In this document: one piece after another, positions 24,687 through 33,521 of the stretch
Layout: the number at the start of each line of letters is the position of its first letter
Numbering within the stretch: position 1 is the stretch's first letter
Assembly: GCA_043764095.1 (NCBI GenBank)
Contig: JAYUKX010000009.1
Span: forward strand, 1 to 64,000
From: M3007 sp043764095
GTDB taxonomy: Bacteria > Bacteroidota > Bacteroidia > Chitinophagales > Saprospiraceae
Length of the DNA: 64,000 bases
Direction: 5' to 3'
The notes under the pieces: generated by a model
Databases searched by the model: none
The model's input: the letters and a program-made list of their open reading frames with translations, nothing else
Told to the model about the DNA's origin: nothing
Translations under genes and position numbers: made by a program

Positions 24687-27443
24687 CTAATCTTTGAATG
24701 CCTCGTCCACCAACGCTTTTTGCTGCTGCTCATGTACCTTAGGGAAGCCCGTAGCAGGCGATGCAGCCGATGGTCGGCCAGCATATACCCAGTCATATTG
24801 GCGGTGATTCAGCGCAATATGCGACCAAGCACCCATATTAGCAGCCTCTTCCTGTACCCAAACAGGGCGGCCAGCATTCGGATATTTTTTCAATATGGCC
24901 TCGAATTGCTGCGCGGGGAACGGGTATAATTGCTCAATGCGTATAATGGCAACATCGTAGCGTTTGGTTTCTTCCCTGCGGCGGAGTAAATCGTAATACA
25001 CTTTGCCGCTACATACCAATAAACGCTTGGTTTTCTTTGGGCTTGCCTCTATATCGTCGTACAATTCTTGGAAGCGTGTACCAAGTTCCATCTCCGAAAT
25101 ATTACCAACATTAAATGGCGGACGAAGGGTGGACTTGGGTGTCATAATGATCAATGGCTTGCGGAAATTGCGCACCTGCTGACGACGGAGCAGGTGGAAC
25201 AAATTGGAGGCGGAGGTCAAATTAGCCACCGTAACATTGTTCTCAGCGCACCCTTGTAAAAAACGCTCCATCCGCGCCGAAGAGTGCTCTGGTCCTTGGC
25301 CTTCATAACCGTGTGGTAGTAACATGACAAGGCCGCTCATACGCCGCCACTTTGTTTCGCCAGCCAATACAAACTGGTCGATAATACTGTGCGCACCATT
25401 GGCAAAATCACCAAATTGAGCCTCCCAGATCACTAAAGCATCCGGCGATGCCAACGAATAGCCGTATTCAAAACCAAGTACTGCGTATTCAGAAAGCAAT
25501 GAATTGTAGATGTAAAATTTGCCCTGCTTATCGGAAATACCATCTAAGCGGTTTATCTTTTTAAAATTTTCGGCATCGGCCGGACAAGCATGACGGTGGC
25601 TAAATGTGCCACGTTTTACATCTTGTCCGCTCATGCGAACGTCCTTACCATCGAGTAGTAGTGACGAATAAGCTAATAATTCACCCAAAGCCCAGTCAAC
25701 TTGGCCATTTTCGACCAATTTGCGCTGATTTTCCAAAGTTTTAGCAATTTGATTCAGCGGCTTAAAATCCGAAGGCAAGGTGAGCAGGTGATGAAGCAAT
25801 CGGTCGATAGATGCACGGTCGATACCCGTTTCAGGCGATTGAGCAAAGGCCAAATCATCGGTTACAGCACTCAATTTGCGCCAAGCCTGCTCCGTTTCCT
25901 GATAGGTATATGGCAGTGGTTTTTGGCGTACTTCATCCAAGCGTTCTTGCAAATTGGATTTAAAACTCAACTCCATTTCCTTGGCCATTTCCGCTTCGAT
26001 ATCGCCACGTTGGATCAAGGTTTCGGTATATAATTCGCGGATATTCTTATGATCGCTGATCAGAGCGTACAAATCCGGGTTGGTAAAACGAGGTTCATCG
26101 CTTTCGTTATGGCCATATCGGCGGTAACAAACAATATCAATAAACACATCTGAATTGAATTTCTGACGGTATTCAGTGGCCAATTCAGTAGCAAAAACCA
26201 CCGCTTCTGGGTCGTCGCCATTCACGTGAAAGACCGGTGCTTGCACCACTTCTGCCACTTGCGTGCAGTAGGTAGAAGAACGCCCTTCCTCCCAATTGGC
26301 GGTAAAACCAATCTGATTATTAACCACAATATGGATAGTGCCACCGGTATAATAACCTTCCAATTGGCTCATTTGGATCAATTCATACACAATACCCTGC
26401 CCGGCTAATGCAGCATCGCCGTGGATCAAAATGGGTAGAATTTTATCGTATTCCGAATTGTAGAGCGCGTCGGCTTTAGCACGAGCAAAACCCTCCACCA
26501 CAGGATCTACGGCCTCCAAATGCGAAGGATTGGGTAATAATTTTAGATAAACCTCTTTGCCCGATGGCGTTGTCACCATAGACGAAAACCCGAGGTGGTA
26601 TTTCACATCACCAGAACCAAAACTTTGATCTGGGATCGATTTTCCTTCAAATTCGTTAAAAATTTGTTGGTATGTCTTGCGCATGGTATTGGCCAATACA
26701 TTCAAACGACCGCGGTGTGCCATACCAATAACCACTTCATCTACCGGAATTTCGCTTTCCGAAGCGGTATTTACGGCAGCATCCAAAGCAGGAATGAGTG
26801 CTTCACCACCTTCCAACGAAAAGCGTTTTTGGCCTACAAATTTGGTATGCAGAAACTGCTCAAAACCAACCGATTCATTGAGTCGATCGAGAATGCGCTT
26901 CTTTTTTTCCAAAGACAAACCGTAACCGGGCGTTACGATACGCGATTCCACTTTTTCGCGCAGCCACATACGGCGTTCTTTATTGTGGATATGCGCGTTT
27001 TCAAAACCAATGGTAGCCGTATATAATTCATTTAAACGAGCAAGAATACTGCGCAAGGTAGCATTGGGCATATTCAGTTCATAACCTGCTGTAAATGCGG
27101 TATCCAAATCGGCCTCCGAAAGGCCATAATCCGACAAACTCAATTTAGGTTCGCGGTCTTTACGCGGACGGATTGGATTGGTATCGGATAGAAAATGGCC
27201 GCGATCGCGGTATCCATGGATCAGTCCAAGCACAGCGAATTCTTTTTGCCAACCGGCAGAGGGTGCTGCTGCGGATGTACCATTGGAGGATGCGTGGCCA
27301 TTAGTGGCATTTAGGGCATAATCAAAGCCTTTAAAAAAGGCAGACCAATCGGCCTCCACAGAGGTTGGCTCTGCGAGCCAAGATTGGTAAAGTCCATCAA
27401 TATATTGCGGATGAGCGTTTGCTACTGCTGAAAAATCTTTCAT
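24687..27443 (-). CDS. sucA: 2-oxoglutarate dehydrogenase E1 component
   Basis: Thiamine-diphosphate-dependent decarboxylase of the TCA cycle; converts 2-oxoglutarate and transfers succinyl to E2 lipoyl groups. 918 residues from MKDFSAVANAHPQYI (an earlier ATG 15 nt upstream is possible). Features: N-terminal E2-binding stretch YIDGLYQSWLAEP, GYRDRGHFLSDTNPI, the conserved GMAHRGRLNVLAN, the TPP site HGDAALAGQGIVYE and VVNNQIGFT, PDALVIWEAQFGDF, and the C-terminal transketolase-like domain ending with EEAANMGAW. No sucB is adjacent; a desaturase gene follows. A -7 box TATCTTTGC is present on the minus strand (27531-27539). Confidence 0.97.
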   Translation of the reverse strand: MKDFSAVANAHPQYIDGLYQSWLAEPTSVEADWSAFFKGFDYALNATNGHASSNGTSAAAPSAGWQKEFAVLGLIHGYRDRGHFLSDTNPIRPRKDREPKLSLSDYGLSEADLDTAFTAGYELNMPNATLRSILARLNELYTATIGFENAHIHNKERRMWLREKVESRIVTPGYGLSLEKKKRILDRLNESVGFEQFLHTKFVGQKRFSLEGGEALIPALDAAVNTASESEIPVDEVVIGMAHRGRLNVLANTMRKTYQQIFNEFEGKSIPDQSFGSGDVKYHLGFSSMVTTPSGKEVYLKLLPNPSHLEAVDPVVEGFARAKADALYNSEYDKILPILIHGDAALAGQGIVYELIQMSQLEGYYTGGTIHIVVNNQIGFTANWEEGRSSTYCTQVAEVVQAPVFHVNGDDPEAVVFATELATEYRQKFNSDVFIDIVCYRRYGHNESDEPRFTNPDLYALISDHKNIRELYTETLIQRGDIEAEMAKEMELSFKSNLQERLDEVRQKPLPYTYQETEQAWRKLSAVTDDLAFAQSPETGIDRASIDRLLHHLLTLPSDFKPLNQIAKTLENQRKLVENGQVDWALGELLAYSSLLLDGKDVRMSGQDVKRGTFSHRHACPADAENFKKINRLDGISDKQGKFYIYNSLLSEYAVLGFEYGYSLASPDALVIWEAQFGDFANGAHSIIDQFVLAGETKWRRMSGLVMLLPHGYEGQGPEHSSARMERFLQGCAENNVTVANLTSASNLFHLLRRQQVRNFRKPLIIMTPKSTLRPPFNVGNISEMELGTRFQELYDDIEASPKKTKRLLVCSGKVYYDLLRRREETKRYDVAIIRIEQLYPFPAQQFEAILKKYPNAGRPVWVQEEAANMGAWSHIALNHRQYDWVYAGRPSAASPATGFPKVHEQQQKALVDEAFKD

Positions 27444-27458
27444 TTCCGGTAAAAACAA

Positions 27459-27830
27459 ATATTATTTCGAAATCAAAAAATAAACAAGGTCACTTTTGTG
27501 TTAGTATTTGCCAAAGAGTGCCTAAACCGAGCAAAGATACTGCGAAAGGAAGATACAGTGACCTAATTTTTTTATTAAATTTTGGTACAATTGCCATATT
27601 GTATTGTAATCTTTATTGGTTGATGTTTGGGGTAGTAGATTCTTTTGCAGGACTTTGATCATTTGGCAGACAGACCTCGCCAGTTTTTGAGTTTTTAGCA
27701 GATTGTGAAAAAAACAGCTAGGTTAGGTGCAGTATAAAAGGCAATATTGCTAAAAACAATAAATTTCACTCAAAAAAATAAACATTTTGTTTTTAATATA
27801 AAACTAAACGTTTTATCTTTGCCCTTAATT
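27459..27830. other. Gene-free stretch with promoters on both sides
   Basis: About 370 nt without a gene. The left part holds the sucA -7 box (27531-27539, minus). The right end holds TATCTTTG (27814-27821, plus), 9 nt before the Rpn ATG, with TTTTG at 27785-27789 (24-nt spacer, longer than usual). The middle is AT-rich and I see no tRNA, ORF or long dyad in it. Confidence 0.5.
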
Positions 27831-28816
27831 ATGGCAAAAGAAAAAACTACCGAAGTGAAATTGGGTGTACTAGATACCACATCATTCGCCCATCATCCGC
27901 ACGACAAGTACGCTAAAATAATACTTCAAGTTAGGGAAATTGCGTTACAAATCATTGAATATGTGCTAGATCCCGAGGATTTTGCATGTATTGATTTGGA
28001 TAGTTTGACGTTGAGTAATACGACCTTTATAGACGAAACGCTAAAGGAGACTTTTGCGGATATTTGTTATGTAGGGAAGACCAAACGGGTGAACCGTTTA
28101 GGATTAATTTTTTATTTGAGCACAAAAGCGATAAACCGGATAAGTCGGAGGAGTCAAGTCAGGAGCAATTGAACCGCTATATCCTGAATAAACGGATGGA
28201 AGATAGGAAGCAGAATAGGGATTTAGCGTTGACTATTCCAATATTACTTTACCATGGCAGCGCGGCTTTGGAAAAAGAAACGCCGACTACACTTTTCCCA
28301 AAAGCACCCCAAAATTTGTTGAAGTATGTCCCTTCATTCGATTATGTCATATTGGATATTTCGCATTTAAAAGACAGCGAAATAGAGGCCATCAAATTTG
28401 TAAATCTAAGGAATATTTTTTTGGCTTTCAAACACTCGAGAAATGAAAAATATTTGGCGGAACATTGGAAAAAAGTCATTATTTTTGCAGCACAAACTGT
28501 AAAAAATTTCCCCTTAAACATTATTATAAAAGCAACATTTCTTTATATGGTACACGTATCGCAAACAGTTAGCAAAAAATCAAAGAACCTTGAGAATGAA
28601 CTCTCTCCCGAGGAAAAAGGGTCATTATTGCCTTTTATTCCAGAATTTTTAGTGGATTCATTTAAAAAAGGTAGAGAAGAGGGTATGGAAAAAGGCATGG
28701 AAAAAATATTACTCATCTACATGGCACAAAATCCAACGCTCAACAACAAGCAAATTGCAGATAACTTCGATATTGAAGTTTCGTTTGTTGAACAGTTGCG
28801 AAAAAAATTAAAATAA
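27831..28816 (+). pseudogene. Rpn-family nuclease gene with a frameshift
   Basis: Rpn (recombination-promoting nuclease, PD-(D/E)xK fold) proteins are DNA endonucleases often annotated as putative transposases. The first frame (27831-28172) gives HHPHDKYAKIIL, TTFIDETLKETFADICYV; the second (from about 28086) gives GEPFRINFLFEHKSDKPDKS with the catalytic ExK in FEHKS, SALEKE..., and a C-terminal KGREEGMEKGMEK helix plus HTH-like tail. The frames join if one A is added to AAA at 28083-28085 (ACC AAA ACG GGT GAA), giving a 328-residue protein. So either a one-base deletion inactivated the gene, or the assembly has an error in a short A run. The two catalytic halves are now in separate frames. 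A partial second copy follows. Confidence 0.85.
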
Positions 28817-28830
28817 GATGACAAGGTCTT

Positions 28831-28979
28831 ACATTTCTTTATATGGTACACGTATCACAAACAGTTAGCAAAAAATCAAAGAACCTCGAGAATGAACGCT
28901 CTCCCGAGGAAAAAGGGTCATTATTGCCTTTTATTCCAGAATTTTTAGTGGATTCATTTAAGAAAGGTAAAGCAGAGGG
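28831..28979 (+). pseudogene. Second, partial copy of the Rpn gene 3' region
   Basis: These 149 nt repeat 28535-28683 with about half a dozen substitutions (for example CGCAAAC to CACAAAC, CTTGAG to CTCGAG). The copy retains the reading frame (LYMVHVSQTVSKKSK ... FIPEFLVDSFKKGKAEG) but breaks off where the Rpn C-terminal tail should begin and reads straight into the 3' end of the opposite aminotransferase gene. It starts 15 nt after the Rpn stop. It is best explained as the remnant of a tandem paralogue, the rest of which was deleted. Confidence 0.85.
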
Positions 28980-28984
28980 GATCC

Positions 28985-30133
28985 CTACTCCGCCACCAAC
29001 ACCCTCGTAAGCGCTGCTATATCCGCCGCATCATTATACACATTGGGCGAAACCCGAATAAAATCGCCGCGTACAGAAACCGATATATTGTTGTCTTTTA
29101 ATGCCTTTTGCAATTGTACTGCATCCGCACCTTCCGGCACCTGAATACCAAACAAATGAGCAGCCCTAAATGCTTCGTCTTCTACCCAATAACCCTTTGA
29201 TTTCCAAATCATTACGGCATCTTTTACCAAATCTTTGCAATACTGCTGAATATGCATTGGCTGCCATGCTATTAATTGCTCCAATGCAACAATACCCATT
29301 GGTACCAAAATAAAATTACTATGCTCGCCTACGTCAAAACGACGTGCTCCCGGTTGGTAACCATCGCGGTACTGGGTAAGTCCCGCAAAATCCTGACTAT
29401 TTTCGCGGTTGATCCAATTTTCTTCCAAGGGCGTACCATTCCAAAAATAATCGCTGTAGTAAGCATAACCCAACGAATAGCCGCCCATCAACCATTTGTA
29501 GCCGCCACATACGAGCGCGTCGATGCCCATTTCTTGCACATCTATGGGCAATGCGCCCACACTCTGCGTACCATCAACGATCAATAAACCGCCATAACTG
29601 TGTACTTTTTTACTGATTGCCGCCAAATCAAAAATAGTACCATTGGCCCAATGGATATGCCCAATTGCTACAATGGCGGTTTGCGCGTCAATCGCTGCCA
29701 AAATATGCTCATTCCAGGTTTTGCCGCGATCTAACTTGGACGCAGGCATATCTACCGATACGACTTCAATACCTTTTTCTTTGGCCAATCGCCGCCAAGC
29801 ATACACATTACTAGGAAATTGAGCATCCGCCACTACGATTTTTTGGCCTTTTTGTACCTTTACATTTTGGGCAACCACTGCAATACCATAAGAAACCGCC
29901 GGTATAAAAGCCACATGGTCGGCCGAGGGCGCATGGACTAATTCGGCAAAAAGCCCACGCAACTTTTCTTTATCTGTAAAAAAATCGCTGGGCGAAATTT
30001 GGTATGGTCTGCTTTTTAGGCTGACACTATGAACACCTGCGGCTTCCACCGATTGCATCAATGGAGACATGTATGCACCATTGAGGTAATGGATATGTGG
30101 CTCTAGGCTAAAAAGGTGTTTTTGACAATCCAT
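28985..30133 (-). CDS. Class V aminotransferase (PLP-dependent, isopenicillin-N-epimerase-like)
   Basis: A 382-residue fold-type I PLP enzyme. The Asp contacting the pyridine nitrogen is in LLIVDGTQSVGALP, and the Schiff-base Lys is in CGGYKWLMGGYS (about residue 210). The N-terminal YLNGAYMSPL and the substrate-loop GARRFDVGEHSNF agree with the class V group of cysteine desulfurase-like and isopenicillin-N-epimerase-like enzymes. There is no Cys loop of a true NifS/SufS. Substrate unknown. Its 3' end lies 5 nt from the partial Rpn copy, and 21 nt separate its ATG from the porP/sprF-like stop upstream, so these two minus-strand genes can share a transcript. Confidence 0.9.
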   Translation of the reverse strand: MDCQKHLFSLEPHIHYLNGAYMSPLMQSVEAAGVHSVSLKSRPYQISPSDFFTDKEKLRGLFAELVHAPSADHVAFIPAVSYGIAVVAQNVKVQKGQKIVVADAQFPSNVYAWRRLAKEKGIEVVSVDMPASKLDRGKTWNEHILAAIDAQTAIVAIGHIHWANGTIFDLAAISKKVHSYGGLLIVDGTQSVGALPIDVQEMGIDALVCGGYKWLMGGYSLGYAYYSDYFWNGTPLEENWINRENSQDFAGLTQYRDGYQPGARRFDVGEHSNFILVPMGIVALEQLIAWQPMHIQQYCKDLVKDAVMIWKSKGYWVEDEAFRAAHLFGIQVPEGADAVQLQKALKDNNISVSVRGDFIRVSPNVYNDAADIAALTRVLVAE

Positions 30134-30154
30134 TTAGATAACTATGTTGGTGGG

Positions 30155-31207
30155 TTAGAATTTTGGACAAAGAATGCCTTCATTGGCATAGTTCCCAAGA
30201 TATGCAATCGAAATTTCAAATGCACCTTGGCGTTGGCGCGCACTTAAAGCATTGATATTCAAGTCGTAACTCAATCCTAATAGCACATTATTGATCTCAA
30301 AGCCCAACATCACCACTGCGGCGTCCAAGCCCGCACCTACATCATTGTGCACAGGCCGCACCCATGTTCCGATATGGAAAGCGGAGGTACCTGCCTGTCC
30401 CATGACAGCACGTACGTTGGTACCGACGGTAGTTTCCCAATGGGGGCCTTGTTTGGCAAATAATACGCGTGGTAATAAAGAAACCCTGCTTTGACGGCCA
30501 CCAACAGGGAAATTGGCTGCAAACTGGGTAGAAAAACGACCATATAACAAATCGCCTTTGTCCTGATCTCGGTCGAAGGAAACGACCGGTTGCGAAAAAT
30601 GGTGGTAGGCCAACCCTGCAAATATAGTGCTTTTACGACCCAATTTTGCGGTATAGTTCAAACCTGTATTCAAGTCGAGATAAGCAAAATTATTGGCCGG
30701 CAAATCTTCTAAAGTGGCTGCAGTAAAGCCTGAAAAACCGTCAAATTGGTCTTGAAACGTCAAAGAACCATAATTTACGGAACGTTGGGTAATACCCGCC
30801 TGAAAACCTGCGGAAAGGAATTGATTATTGTCCACACCCAAAGATTTGTGGTATGCCAATGATACTGCAATCTGGGTCGTATTGAAATCAACGACACCTA
30901 CACGGTCGTTATTGAACAAAATACCTAATCCGATCGCATCCTCTACCACACGGCGTTTGCGTGGCGAAAAGCGAAAATCACCTGCTATAGAATATGATTT
31001 AATCGGCTCTTCCAATACGCTGCGCCATTGGTCGCGATAGATGGACGATACGCGATAACGACCTTCAAACGCACCCGTCAAGGCAGGGTTTAGCGTTAGC
31101 GGTGAAGCGTAAAACTGCGAATAGTGATTGTCTTGCGCACCAAGCATGGCACTACATAAGATGGCGAACAAAAAGCCCAGCAGGGAGCGTATAATTAGTT
31201 TTTGCAT
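30155..31207 (-). CDS. PorP/SprF-family type IX secretion membrane protein
   Basis: A 350-residue outer-membrane beta-barrel of the PorP/SprF family, needed in T9SS and gliding for attachment or export of specific cargo. A signal peptide (to about residue 24, SAMLGAQ) is followed by the family's typical opening DNHYSQFYASPLTLNPALTG and YRVSSIYRDQWRS, then alternating barrel strands with GLGILFNNDRVG, LGLSYDLNINAL near the end. Members often sit beside the large adhesin they serve; here the neighbour is an aminotransferase, so the partner is elsewhere. A -7 box TACCTTTGC lies upstream on the minus strand (31267-31275). Confidence 0.93.
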   Translation of the reverse strand: MQKLIIRSLLGFLFAILCSAMLGAQDNHYSQFYASPLTLNPALTGAFEGRYRVSSIYRDQWRSVLEEPIKSYSIAGDFRFSPRKRRVVEDAIGLGILFNNDRVGVVDFNTTQIAVSLAYHKSLGVDNNQFLSAGFQAGITQRSVNYGSLTFQDQFDGFSGFTAATLEDLPANNFAYLDLNTGLNYTAKLGRKSTIFAGLAYHHFSQPVVSFDRDQDKGDLLYGRFSTQFAANFPVGGRQSRVSLLPRVLFAKQGPHWETTVGTNVRAVMGQAGTSAFHIGTWVRPVHNDVGAGLDAAVVMLGFEINNVLLGLSYDLNINALSARQRQGAFEISIAYLGNYANEGILCPKF

Positions 31208-31266
31208 ATTAAATGATGGATTAAGTTATGGTATATATAGTTTCTTAAAACGCTGTTTAAAGGGAC

Positions 31267-31275
31267 GCAAAGGTA
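31267..31275 (-). promoter_or_regulatory. Candidate -7 box of PorP/SprF gene
   Basis: TACCTTTGC on the minus strand matches TAnnTTTG, about 60 nt before the ATG. A TTG at -33 is not evident. Confidence 0.4.
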
Positions 31276-31475
31276 CACAATCCCATATAAACACTTTATT
31301 TTCTAATCTATTTAACGCAGATTTACTTAGAAACTTATTCCAGTACTGGAAAACTATACGGATGACCTCTGCTGAGGCCGAACAAAAAACGCTCTTGCAA
31401 CATACAACCTAACCTGTTAATGCGGCTATTGAGTTGGGTCTATTGCAAAAAACAAAAAAAATATTTACAAAAAAC

Positions 31476-31506
31476 TTGCACGTCTCGTAACAATACCACA
31501 CTTTTG
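31476..31506 (+). promoter_or_regulatory. Promoter of the GntR/ABC operon
   Basis: TTG (31476-31478), a 20-nt spacer, and CACTTTTG (31499-31506), one mismatch from TAnnTTTG. It lies directly upstream of the operator dyad and 45 nt before the first ATG. The rest of 31208-31551 is AT-rich with a small dyad TCCAGTACTGGA near 31339 and no gene. Confidence 0.6.
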
Positions 31507-31519
31507 CGGCGTATTAAAC

Positions 31520-31535
31520 AATTAGTACACTAATT
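31520..31535 (+). promoter_or_regulatory. Candidate GntR operator
   Basis: AATTAGT-AC-ACTAATT is a perfect 7-2-7 dyad located between the promoter and the ATG at 31552. GntR regulators of the YtrA group bind such short palindromes in front of their own ABC transporter operons, and the operon's third gene is a YtrA-type regulator. Binding here would block transcription. Confidence 0.6.
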
Positions 31536-31551
31536 CACTAAATCAATATTT

Positions 31552-32376
31552 ATGATAAACATCGAACAGCTCAACTTTGGGTACAAGCGCAAGACCCCAA
31601 TTTTGGAAAATCTATCGCTCCAGTTTAGCAAGGGCGGAGTCTATGGCGTGCTGGGTGCCAATGGCGTGGGCAAAACCACCCTGCTGCACCTCCTCAATGG
31701 GCTCATTTTTCCCAAAAAAGGGCAAATTAACTTGGATAACCAACAGCCAGCCCACCGTAGTGCCGCATTTCTCGAACGTATTTATTATGTGCCCGTCGAG
31801 TTGGACCTACCCAATATAAAGGTGTCGCAGTACTGTGCTCGTTACGCGCCCTTTTACCCAAAATTTGATAAAAAAACTTGGGAAAAAGCCCTTAAAACCT
31901 TTAAAGTGGATGCCGATAAAAAAACAAGTGCCCTGTCATTTGGCCAAAAAAAGAAGGTAGTCATCAGTTTCGCGCTCGCTTCGGGCTGCGATATACTGTT
32001 GTTCGACGAACCTACTGATGGCCTTGATATTCCATCCAAGGATAGTTTTCGTCGCCTGTTGAGTGCGCATACCAATGAGGAGCGTATCGTTATCATTACC
32101 ACGCATCATATCCACGATATATCTACTTTGCTCGATCATTTGGTGATTTTGCAGGATACTTCGTTGGTGGTGAATGCTTCTATTAGTGGTATTTCTGAAA
32201 AAATGTACACCGTTACCAGTACGCAATTGCCTGCTAGCGACCAATTATTGTACAGTGAGATGGTTTTGGGCGGCTACCATTGCTTGGTACGCAACCCAAT
32301 TGGTCACGAAGGCCCACTTGACCTGGAACTACTGTTCAAAGCACTCCTTTCTAACCCTCAACTTTTATCGCAGTAA
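31552..32376 (+). CDS. ABC transporter ATP-binding protein
   Basis: A 274-residue nucleotide-binding subunit. Walker A is GANGVGKTT (about residues 36-44), the signature is LSFGQKKKV, Walker B is CDILLFDEPTDGLD, and the switch His lies in TTHHIHD. The signature is LSFGQ rather than LSGGQ, a usual variant in YtrB/CcmA-like exporters. Followed 1 nt later by a membrane protein and then by a GntR regulator, the arrangement of YtrA-type operons, in which the transporters respond to cell-envelope stress or antibiotics. The substrate is not known. First gene of the operon 31552-34390. Confidence 0.93.
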   Translation: MINIEQLNFGYKRKTPILENLSLQFSKGGVYGVLGANGVGKTTLLHLLNGLIFPKKGQINLDNQQPAHRSAAFLERIYYVPVELDLPNIKVSQYCARYAPFYPKFDKKTWEKALKTFKVDADKKTSALSFGQKKKVVISFALASGCDILLFDEPTDGLDIPSKDSFRRLLSAHTNEERIVIITTHHIHDISTLLDHLVILQDTSLVVNASISGISEKMYTVTSTQLPASDQLLYSEMVLGGYHCLVRNPIGHEGPLDLELLFKALLSNPQLLSQ

Positions 32377-32377
32377 T

Positions 32378-33148
32378 ATGAAACTCGAATTTTCGCTTAC
32401 CCGCTTTTTGCAAACGCTCCGATGGAGTTGGCAAACGCAACCCCTAATTCCATATATGGTTATGCTCGGCCTAATTCCTTTTGGATATTATTTCTTGGTC
32501 AATGCAGCATACTATCAATCTAACCTAGAAAATGCAAATGATGGTATCTTCTTTTGTTTAGCCATTATGATGCTACTCTGCGGTTGGTTGTATGCTGGGG
32601 TATCCTTCCAAGTCCTCAGCAAAAATACTACCGGTATGCAATACCTGCTCCTCCCCGCTTCTGTACTTGAAAAATGGCTGGCCAAGGTCATAATGGCCTT
32701 TGTGGTATTTCCCTTGATTGTGCTCCTTACGTTCCATATTGCTTTATGGATATTTAATTTTTTTGCCCAAAGTTTAATTGTATTCCGCTATCCACCAGTA
32801 GATTGGGGGTCATTTGATATAAAAATAGTTTTCTTCGTTTTTTATTTATTAATGCCGCTTGCGTTCGCATCTGGGTTGTTGTGGAAACGATTTGGGTTTT
32901 TCAAAACAATTTTAACTGGCGCTGTTTTGCTTTTTTTAATAGTACAATACCTTATTTGGTCCGATTTTTCGAACCGCAATGGAAGTTATCGCCCATTAAT
33001 AAGTGAAGTGGTCCTACCGTTTATGGATTTTGAGGGAACACCTGCTACAAAAACATTAGTGGATTTATTTTGGATTTTTGTGGCTTATATCCCCGCCACC
33101 CTTTGCTTTGTAGCCTCTTATTTCCTCCTCAAAAATAAAGAAATATAA
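32378..33148 (+). CDS. ABC transporter membrane subunit
   Basis: A 256-residue protein with six hydrophobic segments (for example LIPYMVMLGLIPFGYYFLV, FFCLAIMMLLCGWLYAGVSF, VIMAFVVFPLIVLLTFHIAL). The start MKLEFSLTRFLQTLRWS is chosen 1 nt after the ATPase stop; a longer frame beginning at 32174 overlaps the ATPase and was rejected. LLLPASVLEKWLAKVI is a pattern common in Bacteroidota permeases of GntR-controlled exporters. It pairs with the upstream ATPase; it has no soluble domain. Confidence 0.85.
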   Translation: MKLEFSLTRFLQTLRWSWQTQPLIPYMVMLGLIPFGYYFLVNAAYYQSNLENANDGIFFCLAIMMLLCGWLYAGVSFQVLSKNTTGMQYLLLPASVLEKWLAKVIMAFVVFPLIVLLTFHIALWIFNFFAQSLIVFRYPPVDWGSFDIKIVFFVFYLLMPLAFASGLLWKRFGFFKTILTGAVLLFLIVQYLIWSDFSNRNGSYRPLISEVVLPFMDFEGTPATKTLVDLFWIFVAYIPATLCFVASYFLLKNKEI

Positions 33149-33152
33149 TATC

Positions 33153-33521
33153 ATGGAATTTCAAACACAAACTGCGATTTGGTTGCAAATTGCACACCAA
33201 ATCGCCAGCCGAATTGTGGCAGGTGAGTGGGCGCCCAATGAACGTATTCCTTCGGTACGAGACCTCGGTGCTGAACTTCAAGTAAACCCCAATACAGTAG
33301 TGCGTTCTGTCACTTACCTCCAAGATATTGGCATCGTAATTAACCAGCGTGGTGTCGGTTATTTTGTAGCCCAAGATGGCGTGCAGAAGGCTCTAGAATT
33401 GCGCAAAAAAGCCTTTACAGAGGAATTATTGCCGCCATTTTTCGATATGGTGGATCAACTTGGTATAGGTTGGGACGAATTAAAATCTCTTTATCAAAAC
33501 TATAAAAATAATAAACTATGA
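33153..33521 (+). CDS. GntR-family (YtrA subgroup) transcriptional regulator
   Basis: A 122-residue regulator with a winged helix-turn-helix (about residues 10-75: QIASRIVAGEWAPNERIPSV, LQVNPNTVVRSVTYLQDIG) and only a short helical tail (about 75-122), as in the YtrA subgroup, which lacks a large ligand domain. Starts 4 nt after the permease stop and overlaps the next gene by 4 nt (ATGA). It very likely represses its own operon through the dyad at 31520-31535. Confidence 0.93.
   Translation: MEFQTQTAIWLQIAHQIASRIVAGEWAPNERIPSVRDLGAELQVNPNTVVRSVTYLQDIGIVINQRGVGYFVAQDGVQKALELRKKAFTEELLPPFFDMVDQLGIGWDELKSLYQNYKNNKL

Noticed and set aside
28851..29010. A small gene made from the partial Rpn copy (reading into the aminotransferase 3' end)
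   Set aside because: It lacks the nuclease core, and its C-terminus would be antisense to a real gene; treated as a pseudogene fragment.
32174..32377. N-terminal extension of the ABC permease overlapping the ATPase gene
   Set aside because: A good ATG lies 1 nt after the ATPase stop, and the extension is an out-of-frame reading of the ATPase C-terminus.
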